NCBI GenBank assembly: GCA_036674765.1
Contig: JARVKI010000019.1
Location: 124,001-188,000 of the forward strand
Reading direction: 5' to 3'
Source of the DNA: Seiridium cupressi
Taxonomy: Eukaryota; Ascomycota; Sordariomycetes; Amphisphaeriales; Sporocadaceae
Length of the DNA: 64,000 nt
The notes under the pieces were generated by a model. It was given only the letters and a program-made list of their open reading frames with translations, was not told where the DNA came from and ran no database searches. This document shows positions 10,632-22,505 of this stretch, piece by piece. How positions within the stretch are numbered: the first letter of the stretch is position 1; each line of letters opens with the position of its first letter. The translations under genes and the position numbers were made by a program.

Positions 10632-13351
10632 CTAGATGCCGGTAGGAGGTTTCTGAGGTAGAGTGGCCGGGTTACCATAGTTGGGCAAAGATGTGAAGTG
10701 AGGATGAGTGTTGTTCATCGGCTGAGGTCCTTTACTTGGCAAAGGATGTGTCATTTGATGTGGTATAGGATTTCCTACTTGAGGCATCTGAGGCATGTGG
10801 GAACCGGGATGCTGAGGCAGATGCTGAGGAGGAGTAGCCTGGGGGTGATAGGCTGGCAACGAATTGTTGGAACTCTGGCGGCTCATCCCGTAACCGACGG
10901 GCGCGGTCATGTAAGGCTGGGGAGGCCCATTAGGTGCATATCCAGGATAGGACGGGTGTGGCGATCCGATCTGCGGGCTGCCATGAGGTCCAGCCATGTT
11001 GTAAGGCATAGACGGCTGCGACTGTACAGGTCCCATGCCAGTTCCAGGTACGAACGACTGAGTCTTGGGGTTGAAGGCGTGGCGGTTATAGCTACCAGGA
11101 ATCGGATGCTGGCTCTTAGGGTCATTCGGATTCACATTGACTGGAAGCTGACCAAATGCATAGGGAATCCCTTGCTGTGTGGAAGGCTGAGCAGGACGAC
11201 TTGTCTGTTGCTGGTAGGGGGCCGGTCCGGGCGGTGAAGCTTGAGGATATGTCGGATGCGACCAAACCTGTTGGGGTTGTGGGTTTTGGATAGGGGATCC
11301 GTAACCGGGCATTGAGTTGCCTGTGGAAGGATAGCGCTGCTGGATGGGCTGCGAGGGCTGAGCAGGGAACTTCAAAAGATGTCAGTCTTGTGTGTCTCTT
11401 GATTGTCATCAAGGTACTCACGGATTGCATTGGGCCGTATTGTGGGTAAGCGTTCATCTGACTCTGCTGCACCATTTGCGGATAGTTCTGTGCCGGCTGC
11501 GGATATGGCTGCTGCATGGCGTTGGGGTACGGCTGCTGTACTTGCCCAACGAACTGATTGTTCCCAGCAGAGGCATACTGTCCTTGCCAGCTTCCGGCGG
11601 ACTGAGGTCCCACATAATGGTGAGTATTGTACCAAGCAGTGTACTGTGACCGAGAATCAAAGCTCTCCGAATCATCGCGACGTTGCTTTCCGGTCTTGCC
11701 TCTTTTACCGAGGTTCGACTTGTCCTTGCCCGAAACTGAACTGGCCCGCGACGTGCCATTTGCATCTTCGTTCTCTGTACGCTATTAGCCAGTGTTCCTC
11801 ATAAACAAATTCGACATGAATGTTCTCACCAGGTGTTGATTCACCGGTCTTGTCAGAAGTGCCAAAGATACGTTCCCTTGCCTTATTGTAGGCTTCCTCT
11901 CGTTGCTCTCGAGTCATCCTGGGAGGCATTAGCATTGATATTCTGTTTCGCCGACAGACAGACGGAGGCATACTTTTCCTTGGCCTTGTCTTTTTCCTTG
12001 CCATCACTGCCGACTTCGGACGTCGCCTTTGAGGGACTTGTACTGGCTGGACCAGACTCTGCCTCTTCGCCTCGCCGCATTATCTTCTTCGGCAAAAGTA
12101 CGGGCTGGGCGACGGTCGCATTGCCTTCTGGCTCTTTACTGCCAACAATGCTAGCCAAGGAAAGCGGAACTCTGCAAAAGGGTGTTCTGTATATACGAAC
12201 GGCACCTTGTACAGCCTCAAAGGAATGAGTCATGTGGTAGTAATCAGCCAACTTGTGTGTGAGCATCCTACAAAACGAATTGCTCGGTGGCAAGTCCATA
12301 AATGGTTCCCTAGTTCGAGAATCAGTAACAAGTATCTGTGGAATGAGGGGAGTCCAGATTCTCACTTTGACGACTGAACAAAGTTTATGACATCTTGTTC
12401 GAGTCGCAGCAGGAAAATGCGATCCTTTGGGGAAGCCATTGCCTCCAACAATTTGTCGTCTGGATTCTGTGAATACATGGTACTGAAAGCATCAGGCGTG
12501 CTAGCCACTGTTCCCAGACTTTGAGAAGCGTCCGTGGGGGGAGGTATGCCGGAGTCTACACTCTGAGGAGTTGCAACACCTTGGTCCTGTGATTCGGGAA
12601 GCAGTTGGATGATTCGCCGCTCCGGCATATCACCAATGCGCAGACGGTGAATACGAGCTACCTCTGAACCCATCCTGGAGTTGGCCATTTGCGAACCCCG
12701 GACCGAGAACGACTCGTCGTCTTCGGCTGCAGCTTTCACACTGGCGCTATCGTCGGGCCGAAGTGACTCCTTCTCATCCAGCGCAAACGTTGTGCCAGAA
12801 GTAATGCTCTTTCCGTCTAGGCTGGGAGCCTTGGCCCCAATCTCAGAATTGGAGTCGGCCCTCTGCGAAACATCGTCCGATACGTGGGTTCCATTCTCGT
12901 TCTTACTTTGAGAACCGCCGACGGATGACGACGAGCCATTGACCACCAGACTTGGAGTAGGCAAGTCTGAAGAAAGACTCGACTCGTTTAGCTTCTGAGT
13001 GATCTTGGTGTCTGTAGGGTGGGGAGATTCCTTCTGGCTCAACTTGTCCACCAAAGTGGAAGCCTGGACAGGGGTTTTGACAGTCGCTGTAGGACTGACG
13101 CCCTTGACCGAAGCAGATGTTGTAGTTTTCGCGGCGGAAGCAGCGCCGGTGGATGGAGCTCTACGGTGTTCCATGGTCGGTACTGCGACTCTAAGGGCCC
13201 TGTTGTCTCTGGCGCCGGATGCTGCAACCTGATATGGAGTGTCAGTCTACGCCAAGATACCGCATGGCTGTGGGGAAGTCGATCATCAACGAACCTTTGC
13301 GAAGGACATCTTTACAGGGCCGGTGGACGAGGACGCAGGTGCCGTCGCCAT
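10632..13351 (-). CDS. R3H/SUZ-domain RNA-binding protein
   Basis: Six exons on the minus strand: 13351-13295, 13228-12366, 12309-11974, 11918-11830, 11774-11422 and 11369-10632, giving 811 residues. The start is supported by MATAPASSS...MSFAK joining VAASGARD across intron 1. A low-complexity Ser/Thr-rich N-terminus is followed by an R3H domain at about 285-345, with the R-x3-H signature at Arg321/His325 (CRMLTHKLADYY). A charged SUZ-like segment follows (KKIMRRGEE, then a KEKDKAKEK stretch and REEAYNKARERIFG). The last 350 residues are Pro/Gln/Tyr-rich. R3H-SUZ proteins bind single-stranded nucleic acid, mostly mRNA, in the cytoplasm. The disordered Q/P-rich tail suits recruitment to RNP granules (inference). 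Probably a conserved housekeeping gene. Confidence 0.9.
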
Positions 13352-15042
13352 CGCGAAAATTCAGCGCCTCAAGGTGCTGAGCACAATAGACTCAAGCGCA
13401 ATCCAGAATCGGTAGTGACTGGTTTGACGATCAATGCGCCGAATAGTGATGTCTCCGGTAGTGAACGATACCGAACGATGGCAAGGTAGAACCTCCAGTA
13501 GAAAGTGATATTGCAACGACACAGAGGGCGTGAGAGAAGATCAGAAAAGAAAATCGATCATCGCAGCGTTATGGGATAGACTGTGGTTGATCATTGTCGG
13601 TCGTAAAGGGTATTCAGTGGATGTCGAAGTGCGCCAATCGCCTGTTGTCGTAGTCGTGGTCGTCGTGATGTGATATATTTCCTGGCTGCAAAGAGCGATG
13701 TGGGGGAATTTGTGGTTCCCAGCTTTTGCGATCTTACGGCGCCGAGAGAGTCTGGCGGTAATACCAAGCGGGCGATGGTGCCAAAATTGGACAAGTAGGG
13801 CTGCAGTCAGCCTTGAGGCTGAAGATGGCAGTAAGTCGTTGTGGATGAAGGTGAAAGACGTCGTACGAAGGAACTCGGTCAATCGCGAGCTCACTCTGAA
13901 GAATGCGTGTTGGATGCGCCGATCGCATTCGCACCAACGACGGTTCGGCTACCGGACCAGTGTAATCCTATCTGCAGGCCACCGCAGCAGAGAAGCGGGT
14001 AGGTTCAGGTGATGCGAGGCCGAGGCTGACGTGGGAGGGTTGATGTTCGGGCTGGGTTCGGCGAGAGGGTCGCTGAAGGTTGGAGGTTCGACTGATATTG
14101 AGATGGGCCAAGGGAATTATGCATAGGACCATTCCACCAGCAATGCAATAATGTCCCTTAAGCTGTGGCCGGCATGTGCCCGAAGCAGGCGGGTCTGGAC
14201 ACACGTAGGTGTTAACGGATGTTTGCAGCGGTCCTGCCGGGCGACAGAGGTCGGCACGTACGTACAGCGATGCGCTTGACAGTGCCGCGGGCGCTGGGAT
14301 TCAGATGTGAGGTCGTGAGTTGAACTTGAATCCTGACCTCGAATTCTTCCACTGCTCTGCGCCGACCTTGTCTCGGACGACAGCTTGCTAAGGCAGACGC
14401 TAGAAGAGAAAAGACCTAGCGCCTGGCTGCAGAAGACGGGGGTGCCTCACTTTCGTTTCCCTACTACCGGCAGGAGCCGCTGGTCGTGTGCGAGCTGATG
14501 TTACGGTAGCCTACGGAAAGCGGGAAGGGAGCCTTCACTTGGAGAAAGTGGGGCTGATGACAGACCCATCTTATCATTCCACGCCCCAAAATAAAACCAA
14601 AAATCTGAGCAGTTCACGTTCTGCTATGTTGAGGTACGGGCCAATCCAGGCACCGCATGGCAACTTGACAGCGGCTGTGAGAGGTAATAAGATTGCCGTC
14701 ACCGTCATGCAACGACAAGACAAGATGTCTTGGGGCTGATAGGGGGCGCGAATACCAAAGGACTTCACAGCCCCGAGTGGGGTACACCATTGGCTGACTG
14801 AGCAGATGGCATACCTACGTGGAATCGTTTGCAGTGCATTCCCGTACAACACCAAGGGCTACAGCATAATGCCGAGCAACATCGAACACAACTAAACGGG
14901 TATCATTTTTCTTGGAATATTGCAGCTGAGTAAAATGAGTAGCTGCTAAGCAACACGTGGGATGCGGCGAAGCAGCCCTATCCAAAACGCCGAGCCATGC
15001 AAATGTGAACATCAACACCAAAGTAAACCTCGAGTTGGGGTA
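13352..15042. other. long intergenic region upstream of R3H gene
   Basis: This contains the R3H promoter and 5' leader and the 3' flank of the splicing-factor gene. Several short frames overlap, but none has family features or supported splice structure. No RNA gene was recognised. Confidence 0.45.
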
Positions 15043-15687
15043 CTATGCCAGATCGCCCTCCTCCCTCTCCAATCTCTCCTCTTCCTCATCCTCGCGCTCT
15101 CGTACCCTCATGGCCTCCACGAGCGCGACACCATCCAGTCCCACAGCCTCTCCATCGCCAGCGGAGCCTGGGACGGTTTTCTGCTTCTCCTTCTCTGCCT
15201 TCTTCGAATTGGCTATACGTTCCCTCACCAACTTCGCAATAGCGTTATCCGTCTGTACCCTGAGCATATCCAACTTCTTGTCAAGATCCCGCTTCAGATC
15301 CCAATTTGGTTTTTTGGGCTGTAGCTTGAAGAGATCAATGCCCTTGTCCGCCTCTGCCGCCTCCTCGAGAGCCTTCCGTCTCGCTTCAGCCTCCACTTCT
15401 GCAGCCTGCTCCTCCAAAGTAGGACCGTCCATGTTCAGCGTAGGGGCTGATTCGAAGCCTAGCTTGGGCCCTCTGGTCTCAGCATCATAGTTGCGCCCCG
15501 AGAGGTGCAGTCTGGTGACATCCAACTCCTCCGTTGTGGTTGACACGGCTGGCGGCGAGGGCGCGTGCGTTGATTCGGGGGCTGCAACCTCATCTCCAGG
15601 TTGTTTGCGCTTGAGATTCTTGAGTTTGGCGAGACGCGCCTTGCGGTCGTCTACCGCTGCGCCGAGAGAAGCATTGGTCGCAGACAT
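15043..15687 (-). CDS. cwf18: pre-mRNA splicing factor Cwf18 (CCDC12 family)
   Basis: A single exon encodes 214 residues from the ATG at 15687; an in-frame upstream extension (to 15741) is not needed. The N-terminus (DRKARLAKLKNLKRKQ) is basic and helical. The central block RLHLSGRNYDAETRGPKLGF and the later DLKRDLDKKLDMLRVQTDNAIAKLVRERI are the hallmark conserved blocks of the cwf18/CCDC12 family. The C-terminus is acidic and coiled. Members associate with the NineTeen/Prp19-CDC5 complex of the spliceosome in the nucleus. The gene is head-to-head with the PPR gene. Confidence 0.9.
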   Translation of the reverse strand: MSATNASLGAAVDDRKARLAKLKNLKRKQPGDEVAAPESTHAPSPPAVSTTTEELDVTRLHLSGRNYDAETRGPKLGFESAPTLNMDGPTLEEQAAEVEAEARRKALEEAAEADKGIDLFKLQPKKPNWDLKRDLDKKLDMLRVQTDNAIAKLVRERIANSKKAEKEKQKTVPGSAGDGEAVGLDGVALVEAMRVREREDEEEERLEREEGDLA

Positions 15688-16156
15688 TTTCCCCTCTTGG
15701 TAGATGATTTCGCCGGAACGCCTCGGAGGCAATAGATGCAACGGGATTTGCGTTACGACCGCAAGCGCAGTGTTGTGCGCAAGTGAGCAGAAGCTGAAGC
15801 AGTAGCTTTGAAGTTACAAACTGCAACAGAGGGACTCTGAGCCGCTCCGTAGCTGCCCTGCCTCTGCCTGCATGGAATCACAAGCCGCTGCAGGGCGATA
15901 AGCCGATAAGCCGCTCTAGCGCGGGCCCATCCATGAAATTTCAATGTTCCGGCAGCTCTGGCGCGCCAGTTCGTGTTCGTGCATAGCTTCATTACCATTT
16001 CTCAGGAGGCATTTCTGTACCATATTTGTCATGATTGTAACGTTTCCACTGCGCCGTCTCTATAATTCCTCAATAATGTTGCCATGTATATGATCCCAAC
16101 TCGCATGTACCACTACCCCCCTTGATTTCTAACCATCGCTCCCGAGCCCAGACGGT
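15688..16156. promoter_or_regulatory. divergent promoter, cwf18 / PPR gene
   Basis: A 469-bp spacer separates two head-to-head housekeeping genes. No other coding signal and no clear operator were seen. Confidence 0.5.
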
Positions 16157-19100
16157 ATGCGGCTTCCCTACGTATGTCGACCTTGCTTGGCCCGACTTCG
16201 ACAGTCTTCGTCACAGATTCCACGACACAACTACGCCGCGATTCATACAGTAGTCGCTCCAGAGCAAGACATCAACCCGGAATGGCATGTACATGAGGAG
16301 CTCTCGTACCATTTCAACCAAGAACAGTCTAGGCACAGTGCGACCGCTGGTGATGGTGCTGGAGCCTTTCCAGGAGGAGAGGTTGCTCGCAGGCAAATCA
16401 AAAAACAAAATCGCACCAATACGGCCGAGAGGACACCACATCCCACACACCCTCAACGATTGCGAAGTTGGATCTTGCATCCTCACCACGACATAAAAAA
16501 ATCATGGCGGCGCATAGCTGCGGTCTACGGGCTTCCAAAACCCACTGCTCAAGACGCTGCTGGCCAGCTGGAAAGGTTACTGTCAGATCAGCAATCTGAG
16601 GCCCCTGATCTCTACGCCGAGTATGAGGCCTGGAAATTCGAGTATGGGAAGATCTTGAGGCACTTGTCTAATGCAAGTGCCCACTGGACATCGACCTCGA
16701 CAGATTGGGCTGTTTTCGCCGATGGTACGGTTCCCTCGGCCGCGGCTATGAGGGCGTCTTGGATAGAGGTCGACAAGGAGAAGCGTGAGAAGTTGTGGCC
16801 GAGGATGATTCAATCTATGTTCACTGCCAGCCCCGAGTTACTGTCGAGTTTTTTGCAGGCCACCTACGACCCAAGTTGGTCGCCGTTTTACGTGGCCGAA
16901 GATGTCGTGCGCCTATTACTTCTGCGAAGTAAAACTTCAGAAGCAGGTGGTCATGAAGATCTGCTCGATCTTGTATTTTTCTTGCTGAAATCCGATACTT
17001 CTGGGCGCCTCCAGCTTAGCCAGGACGTTATTGGCACAATCATTTCCAATTCTTCGTTGGTCAGAGTGCACGACCTCTTCCACCATCTGAGAGCTGCTGA
17101 TAAGGCTCTAAAACCTCAGACTTCACTTCACTTTGCCAGCAGATTTGCTAAAAAGAACGAGCACAAGGCATTGGCTGCGGAGATTCTGTGTGGTTTGGCC
17201 CGTCACCAGGATTTTGACATCAATTCGCCGGCTGCTTCCAGTGTGTGTACCTCTTTGCTCCATCTGTCGGACGACGGAGAGGTCCCGCAAGGCCCGGCTG
17301 CACCTGATGAGCTTTTTAGACTACTACTCGAAGCAGGACTGCGTCCAAATATTCTCAACATCACCGCTCTGATGAGAAATTTCTGTATCCGCGGCCATCT
17401 TGACACGGCCTGGACAGTTTTTGAGCTTCTGCTCGGTTACGGAATTGAGCCTGACGAACATGTGTATTCGACATTGCTCCATGCTGCAAAACAGGAACTT
17501 GACGTGGAATCTATCCGACGTATCATGGCTGCCATCCATACGCACAACACCTGGAGTGCTCCCATTCTCAACGACTTCCTTGATATCATCCTTAGAGAGA
17601 GTGAATCGCAACCGGAAAGAAGGCGTAGGCAGAAGAAGACCAATAATGCATTCCGACATATGCTTCTCGTGTATGCCAAGTTCTTCCGCCTTGAGCCACT
17701 ACAAAAGCTTTGCACCTTCCCCCTAGAAGACTATTTGGTATGGCAGGGTCCTCCTTCAGAGAAATCAACAACGATTACCCAAATTGCCGCTGCGTTACTG
17801 CCTCAACCCGAAAGCAAGTTGGCCAAACCGGATACAGTCACTTTGTCGCTCATGCTTTCTGCTGCTATTCGAGGTGCGCCGAGGTTCTATAACTCACTAC
17901 AACCTGGGGTGAAGGAAATGCTGGAGCAAATCAACCATTTTAACAGATTGTTCGACTCTGGGGATAGCACCGCGGTGGCCCTCGTTGACAAGCATGGCAG
18001 CCTGATGTACGATGTCTTTTTACGAGGGATGCTCCAATTCCAACAGTGCTTACATCCTGCCGTGCACCTTGTGCAGACAATGCTGGGACGACACTCCGAC
18101 GAGCAAGGCGGGCATGGCAGGAAAATCCCGTATCCCCGCCCGTCTGTGCATACCTGGACCATGCTCGTCAATGGCTTCAAGAACCATCGCCAACCAGGAA
18201 TCGCCGCATCAATGGTCAGAATGATGATAAGGGAGGGTGGAGTGAAGCCGAATATGGTCACCTGGAATACGCTTATTACAGCATTTTCTTGTGTGCATGA
18301 CGCGCAAGGTGCTGTAAGGACCATCAAATATCTTGAGACGTCAGGTCTCCGACCCGACAAATACACAATACAAGCAATCCGCTCAATGAACTCTCGAGCT
18401 AGGAAACAGGCCCTGGCACTCATGGAGGCCTCGATGGACAAACTGATTCCGCCGGATGACGATGTAGTTCCCCTTCTTGCAGCTCCAGGACCTGTGGGTG
18501 CCGACTACCCTGACCCTGTACTTCAACAGTTAGAGGATGAAAACGCGCCGCCGCTCTCCGATGAAGAGGTCTGGACGGAAATGCGACGTCTCACCGCGGA
18601 GGGTGATGATCTTTTATCACAGGACATAGAGTCATTTGATGAAGACGACTTTCCGGAAGCCCAAAACATGCCGACCGAGTCGGCTGGAGCATTTGGGGCC
18701 AATCATCCACGCAACACAAATCAGCTTGTACGGCTGCTTGAGTACAAAAAGGATGTCGATGCATTCATAGCACGACTTCGTGCTAACAAAGAAGGTGAGA
18801 TGTCTTCTGGATCACTTATTGAGTCCAATCAGCCCATTGCCAAACCGATTATGCCCCCAACCCAGATTTCATACATTCAAAGGTTGAAATCGATATGGGA
18901 TGAGGCCTATGAGGCACGTAACCAGTTGCGGGATCTGAATCATGAGGAGCGGCCACTAGGTCTAAGACCCTGGGAAGAGACACTCCAAGGGCGATTACAA
19001 GCTCGGGCTGAAAATTTTAAGAGTCAGCCTGTCAATATCGAGAAAGGGCTCAACGGGTCAGTCCCAATAGGCATAGTCGCTCGGCAGAACAGGCCATCAC

Positions 19101-19213
19101 ATCCCAGGCTTGCGGCAAGTCGTCAGCTGAATCCCAAGTTGAGGCGGCAGCTGTCAAGAGAGACAAATCCGGACAGAACGCAGGAAGACATACAGAACAC
19201 CACTCATACCTAA
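16157..19213 (+). CDS. mitochondrial pentatricopeptide-repeat protein
   Basis: A single 1018-codon exon starts at ATG 16157. The first 30 residues (MRLPYVCRPCLARLRQSSSQ) are basic and amphipathic without acids, as in a mitochondrial presequence. PPR motifs are visible around residues 390-470 (GLRPNILNITALMRNF, GYGIEPDEHVYSTLLHAAKQ) and 660-750 (HTWTMLVNGFKN, VKPNMVTWNTLITAF, GLRPDKYTIQAI). An acidic stretch lies at about 795-845 and a basic, low-complexity tail at the end. PPR proteins bind organellar RNA sequence-specifically and act in processing, stability or translation; the specific target cannot be told. Length and lack of introns are normal for fungal members. Confidence 0.9.
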   Translation: MRLPYVCRPCLARLRQSSSQIPRHNYAAIHTVVAPEQDINPEWHVHEELSYHFNQEQSRHSATAGDGAGAFPGGEVARRQIKKQNRTNTAERTPHPTHPQRLRSWILHPHHDIKKSWRRIAAVYGLPKPTAQDAAGQLERLLSDQQSEAPDLYAEYEAWKFEYGKILRHLSNASAHWTSTSTDWAVFADGTVPSAAAMRASWIEVDKEKREKLWPRMIQSMFTASPELLSSFLQATYDPSWSPFYVAEDVVRLLLLRSKTSEAGGHEDLLDLVFFLLKSDTSGRLQLSQDVIGTIISNSSLVRVHDLFHHLRAADKALKPQTSLHFASRFAKKNEHKALAAEILCGLARHQDFDINSPAASSVCTSLLHLSDDGEVPQGPAAPDELFRLLLEAGLRPNILNITALMRNFCIRGHLDTAWTVFELLLGYGIEPDEHVYSTLLHAAKQELDVESIRRIMAAIHTHNTWSAPILNDFLDIILRESESQPERRRRQKKTNNAFRHMLLVYAKFFRLEPLQKLCTFPLEDYLVWQGPPSEKSTTITQIAAALLPQPESKLAKPDTVTLSLMLSAAIRGAPRFYNSLQPGVKEMLEQINHFNRLFDSGDSTAVALVDKHGSLMYDVFLRGMLQFQQCLHPAVHLVQTMLGRHSDEQGGHGRKIPYPRPSVHTWTMLVNGFKNHRQPGIAASMVRMMIREGGVKPNMVTWNTLITAFSCVHDAQGAVRTIKYLETSGLRPDKYTIQAIRSMNSRARKQALALMEASMDKLIPPDDDVVPLLAAPGPVGADYPDPVLQQLEDENAPPLSDEEVWTEMRRLTAEGDDLLSQDIESFDEDDFPEAQNMPTESAGAFGANHPRNTNQLVRLLEYKKDVDAFIARLRANKEGEMSSGSLIESNQPIAKPIMPPTQISYIQRLKSIWDEAYEARNQLRDLNHEERPLGLRPWEETLQGRLQARAENFKSQPVNIEKGLNGSVPIGIVARQNRPSHPRLAASRQLNPKLRRQLSRETNPDRTQEDIQNTTHT

Positions 19214-20726
19214 AAACACACATAAGATAGAAAGCCAAGAGAAATGATTAAAAATTTTGAGAGCAGAAATATGTGCTGATAAGACCCGCCTGATCTAATG
19301 CGTACTGATGCGTTGCGGCACAGGATTCCGAAGCGAGTTCTCTGCAAAAACATCTAAACTAATTACATTAGAGGGTCGAATCTTTGCTGTAAATATCTCT
19401 GCCACTCCGATTGACCTGATCTGTACTCTGCCCACTCAATTAGGTATGCCCTCTACTCATAGGGACTTCAGAAGTCAACTTCCCAGATTGTCATGTTCGT
19501 CACTAATCAATTACCACCAAGGCACTCCCCTTCCTGTCATCTATTCTACTCTCTCGTGGACTGGCTACATGATAATGAAGACGCCCCCACCGACTACCTG
19601 CAAATCCTCGCTTGTATTATCAGAGAATGACTTGCTCAGAGGACAGTGTTACCACCGCCATCACCTCTCCATAGGAGAGTCTACTACATATAGATCCGCA
19701 ACTTGTGCATCACGCGCCTCCAGGCGGCTGGCCAGGAATCACAACAGCTTCATTAGCGCGCGTCGGGATCCACAAGGCGGCGGAAGTCGTTGAGCTCTTT
19801 ACGCCGCCTGCCATATATCGGGGGGAGTAGTCTTAGTTGTCCTGCTTGGCCGTTGGTAGTTTTGACGATTTCCCACCTTGGGTGGTCAATTGACCACAAG
19901 TGTGAACCGTGAACCGTGACGGTGACTGCTGGATGCTTTGGACGACCGACGGCACCATGACTAAATTCATAGTCACTGGAGCGGTATATCCAGAGCCCTT
20001 TGGAGAGTACGAAGAAGATGATCCGCGGAAGTGGTGCGACCGCTGGTGCCATGACATAACTATGAGAGTAAAGACACTAACTAGTTGAGGACTGGAAGAA
20101 GCGGTACCAGAATATGGAGTGCTTGGGAGTACCTGGAGACAAGGACCCGAGTGTGCTTCTGCGGCCGGAGACGGCGCAACAAGGCTGTAACTTCTGGGAA
20201 GAGACTGAGGCAAGTTGAACTTCAAGACCCCAGTTGCCTCTTACCGAAAGCATTACTGATTGTGAGCTTCCAGTTGTTAAGGACTGTTTATCAACATCAT
20301 GGTTGGCGAGATAGTTTTAGGGCTGATAAATGTCGACGAGCGCTGATAGAATTAAGAGCGCAAAACAAAGTGTGAATCAGCTGAATTCGCCAACCCATTT
20401 TATAGTTCCAAGGTTTCCACGAGACTCACTGATGAATAGCTCAAGGCTACCAGACTATATGGACGTAAGATATAGAATTCCGTGCTTAACGTTTATGATG
20501 TTAAATTGTCCATTTGAAATAGTCTGGCAGGTTGAAAGCTACGGTGCAATAGACATTCAAAGCCTGGAACTTGCTTCTAACTACTTATTCCGGTTGTTTA
20601 GTGCTCAATGGCTCTGATTTTATCTCTGGACTTGGCGTAAATTGTTATGAAAAAAATCGGGGTTTGTTTATTGTTTGGGGCAGCGGCAAGCCTTCAAATC
20701 TTACTTCAGGCCTCACGGTTATCATT
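19214..20726. other. intergenic, no confirmed gene
   Basis: A 99-codon minus-strand frame with ATG at 20052 (to 19753) is open but has no recognisable domain and no supported upstream exon, so it is not called. The remainder is the 3' flanks of the PPR and MFS genes. Confidence 0.4.
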
Positions 20727-22505
20727 TCATCTCTCCTCTCTTACTCGATGATCATCCTTTTGGTCGCCTTTCAGTATAGTATCTGGGATGAAACAGCATC
20801 CCAAAAGACACAATCCCACCAATGGAGCTAGCATGATAAAAACGATACGGATTCCATGCATTTCGGCACTGAGGATATCTGACTCCCATTCCTTGAATAC
20901 GGGATCTCCTCTCTGCCATGTCCCATCAGTGACTTGAGACGGAAGTTCTGCGGGCATGCTGGAGGGGAGCGATGCTTTGGTGGCGGCATATTTGATAGCC
21001 GTCGAGGATGCCATCCCAAAAACTGACCCAAGCATGCGCATAAGGTTCCATGTCGACGTGGCCATCGCGCGATCTTCCGGTTTGGATAGAGCTTGCAAAC
21101 CGACCAGGGCCCGCTGCAAGACGAAACCGATACCAGCCCCTTCAATGATCAGCACTATCACATAGACAGGTACGGAGGTATCTAATGAGAAGAGGATCTT
21201 GAGGCCGGCTCCTAGGGTCCACAAGGCCATGCCGAAGTACAAAACGGGCCCATATCTTGCCAGCCTGCTCATGATCGGACCAGAAGCCACCCCAGCAAGG
21301 CTTTGGACCATGAAGAGGGGGAGGGCAAGAGTCGCACTTTGTAGGGCAGAATAGCCACGCACTTCTTGGAAGTAGATGGGAAGAAAGTAAATGTCAACCT
21401 GCCACACGCAGTTATAGAGGGCGCTCTGCAGATAAATCACGGCCGTAGACGTTTGGCTGAATAAATGGAGCGGGATCATGGGGATGCGGGCGACTCGCTT
21501 CTCCATGATGCCAAAGACGATGAAGAAGAAACCCCCTATCGACAACATCGAAATGACAAGCGCGCTATGCCACGGGAAGATACTGCCGCCCGAGTTGATG
21601 GGGTCAAGGACGAACACCACAGCAATCATGACAGCGCAAAGTCCGAACCAGTCGATCTTGGCCATATTTTCACGCCAGCTTCCCGTGACTGGCTTCAGAC
21701 GGAGCAGCACCCACATGGCGGCAAGACAAGCCGCAGCCAGAATAGGCGGTACCCAGCAAATCCACCGCCAGCTATCGTCATTGTCCTTGCCTCCATCTAC
21801 GAACGCCGCTGCCAGGAAGGGCCCAGTGCCGGCACCGAGGCCGATAGCCCCACTCAGCATCCCCTGGTACTTGCCGCGATCTTTCAAGCTCACAAGATCA
21901 CTGACGGTGATCTGAACAAGTGAGCTGATGCCGCCACCGCCTACACCGCTCAACCCGCGACATACGTATAGCCACGTGATGCTTTTCGCAAAGCCGCACA
22001 GGACGTCGCCGACGATCAAGCATCCAATCGAGACTAACAAGACAGGTTTGCGGCCAAAGATATCAGAGAGCCGACCGTAGAGGGCTTGGAAGGTCGTCTG
22101 CCCCATCAGGTAGGCCGTGCCGGTCCACGTAATGCTGTTTCCGGCATTGAGCGGCCGCGAAATGGTCGGTAGCGCTGTAGCGACTGAGTTGATGTCGAGC
22201 GTTGAGACGAAGTAGATGGCTGCGAGGCACAGACACGCCGACATGAGACGCCGCAAGGGCAGGCGGGATGTCTGGTTATCAAGGCCTCCTTTTCTGTCGT
22301 GTACTCCAGCATTGTTGTTTGATATTTGCGTACTTGCGACGGGAGTAGAAGTTGGTCCTTCTTGGGGGGAAGTCGGCCCTGTCTCTCGAGACATGAGGTC
22401 GAACTCAATCCCGTGAGATCCACGAGTAGCGGCGTGTCGCTCCAAAGTCGAGCTCGACTTTGTATCAGGCCCATACTGAACCTCCAAGGTATTTGGTGTA
22501 ACCAT
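20727..22505 (-). CDS. MFS multidrug transporter (DHA2-like)
   Basis: A single exon gives 592 residues from ATG 22505. A polar N-terminus of about 85 residues leads into TM1 with LDINSVATALPTI (Asp 104). Motif A GRLSDIFGRKP is at about 144-154, followed by CRGLSGVGGGGISSL and the antiporter motif C GLGAGTGPFLAA. The protein has about 14 helices and a short charged C-terminal tail. It is likely a plasma-membrane proton antiporter for toxic compounds or metabolites. Unlike the exporter at 7774 it has no intron and no adjacent regulator. The N-terminal Ser/Thr-rich tail is a possible phosphorylation region (inference). Confidence 0.92.
   Translation of the reverse strand: MVTPNTLEVQYGPDTKSSSTLERHAATRGSHGIEFDLMSRETGPTSPQEGPTSTPVASTQISNNNAGVHDRKGGLDNQTSRLPLRRLMSACLCLAAIYFVSTLDINSVATALPTISRPLNAGNSITWTGTAYLMGQTTFQALYGRLSDIFGRKPVLLVSIGCLIVGDVLCGFAKSITWLYVCRGLSGVGGGGISSLVQITVSDLVSLKDRGKYQGMLSGAIGLGAGTGPFLAAAFVDGGKDNDDSWRWICWVPPILAAACLAAMWVLLRLKPVTGSWRENMAKIDWFGLCAVMIAVVFVLDPINSGGSIFPWHSALVISMLSIGGFFFIVFGIMEKRVARIPMIPLHLFSQTSTAVIYLQSALYNCVWQVDIYFLPIYFQEVRGYSALQSATLALPLFMVQSLAGVASGPIMSRLARYGPVLYFGMALWTLGAGLKILFSLDTSVPVYVIVLIIEGAGIGFVLQRALVGLQALSKPEDRAMATSTWNLMRMLGSVFGMASSTAIKYAATKASLPSSMPAELPSQVTDGTWQRGDPVFKEWESDILSAEMHGIRIVFIMLAPLVGLCLLGCCFIPDTILKGDQKDDHRVREER

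Noticed and set aside
10698..11237. 179-codon plus-strand frame
   Set aside because: Antisense shadow of the Pro/Gln-rich last exon of the R3H protein.
19753..20225. Overlapping minus-strand frames of 99 and 130 codons
   Set aside because: The longer one begins at a non-ATG codon, the only intron joining them would be about 22 bp, and no domain is recognisable.
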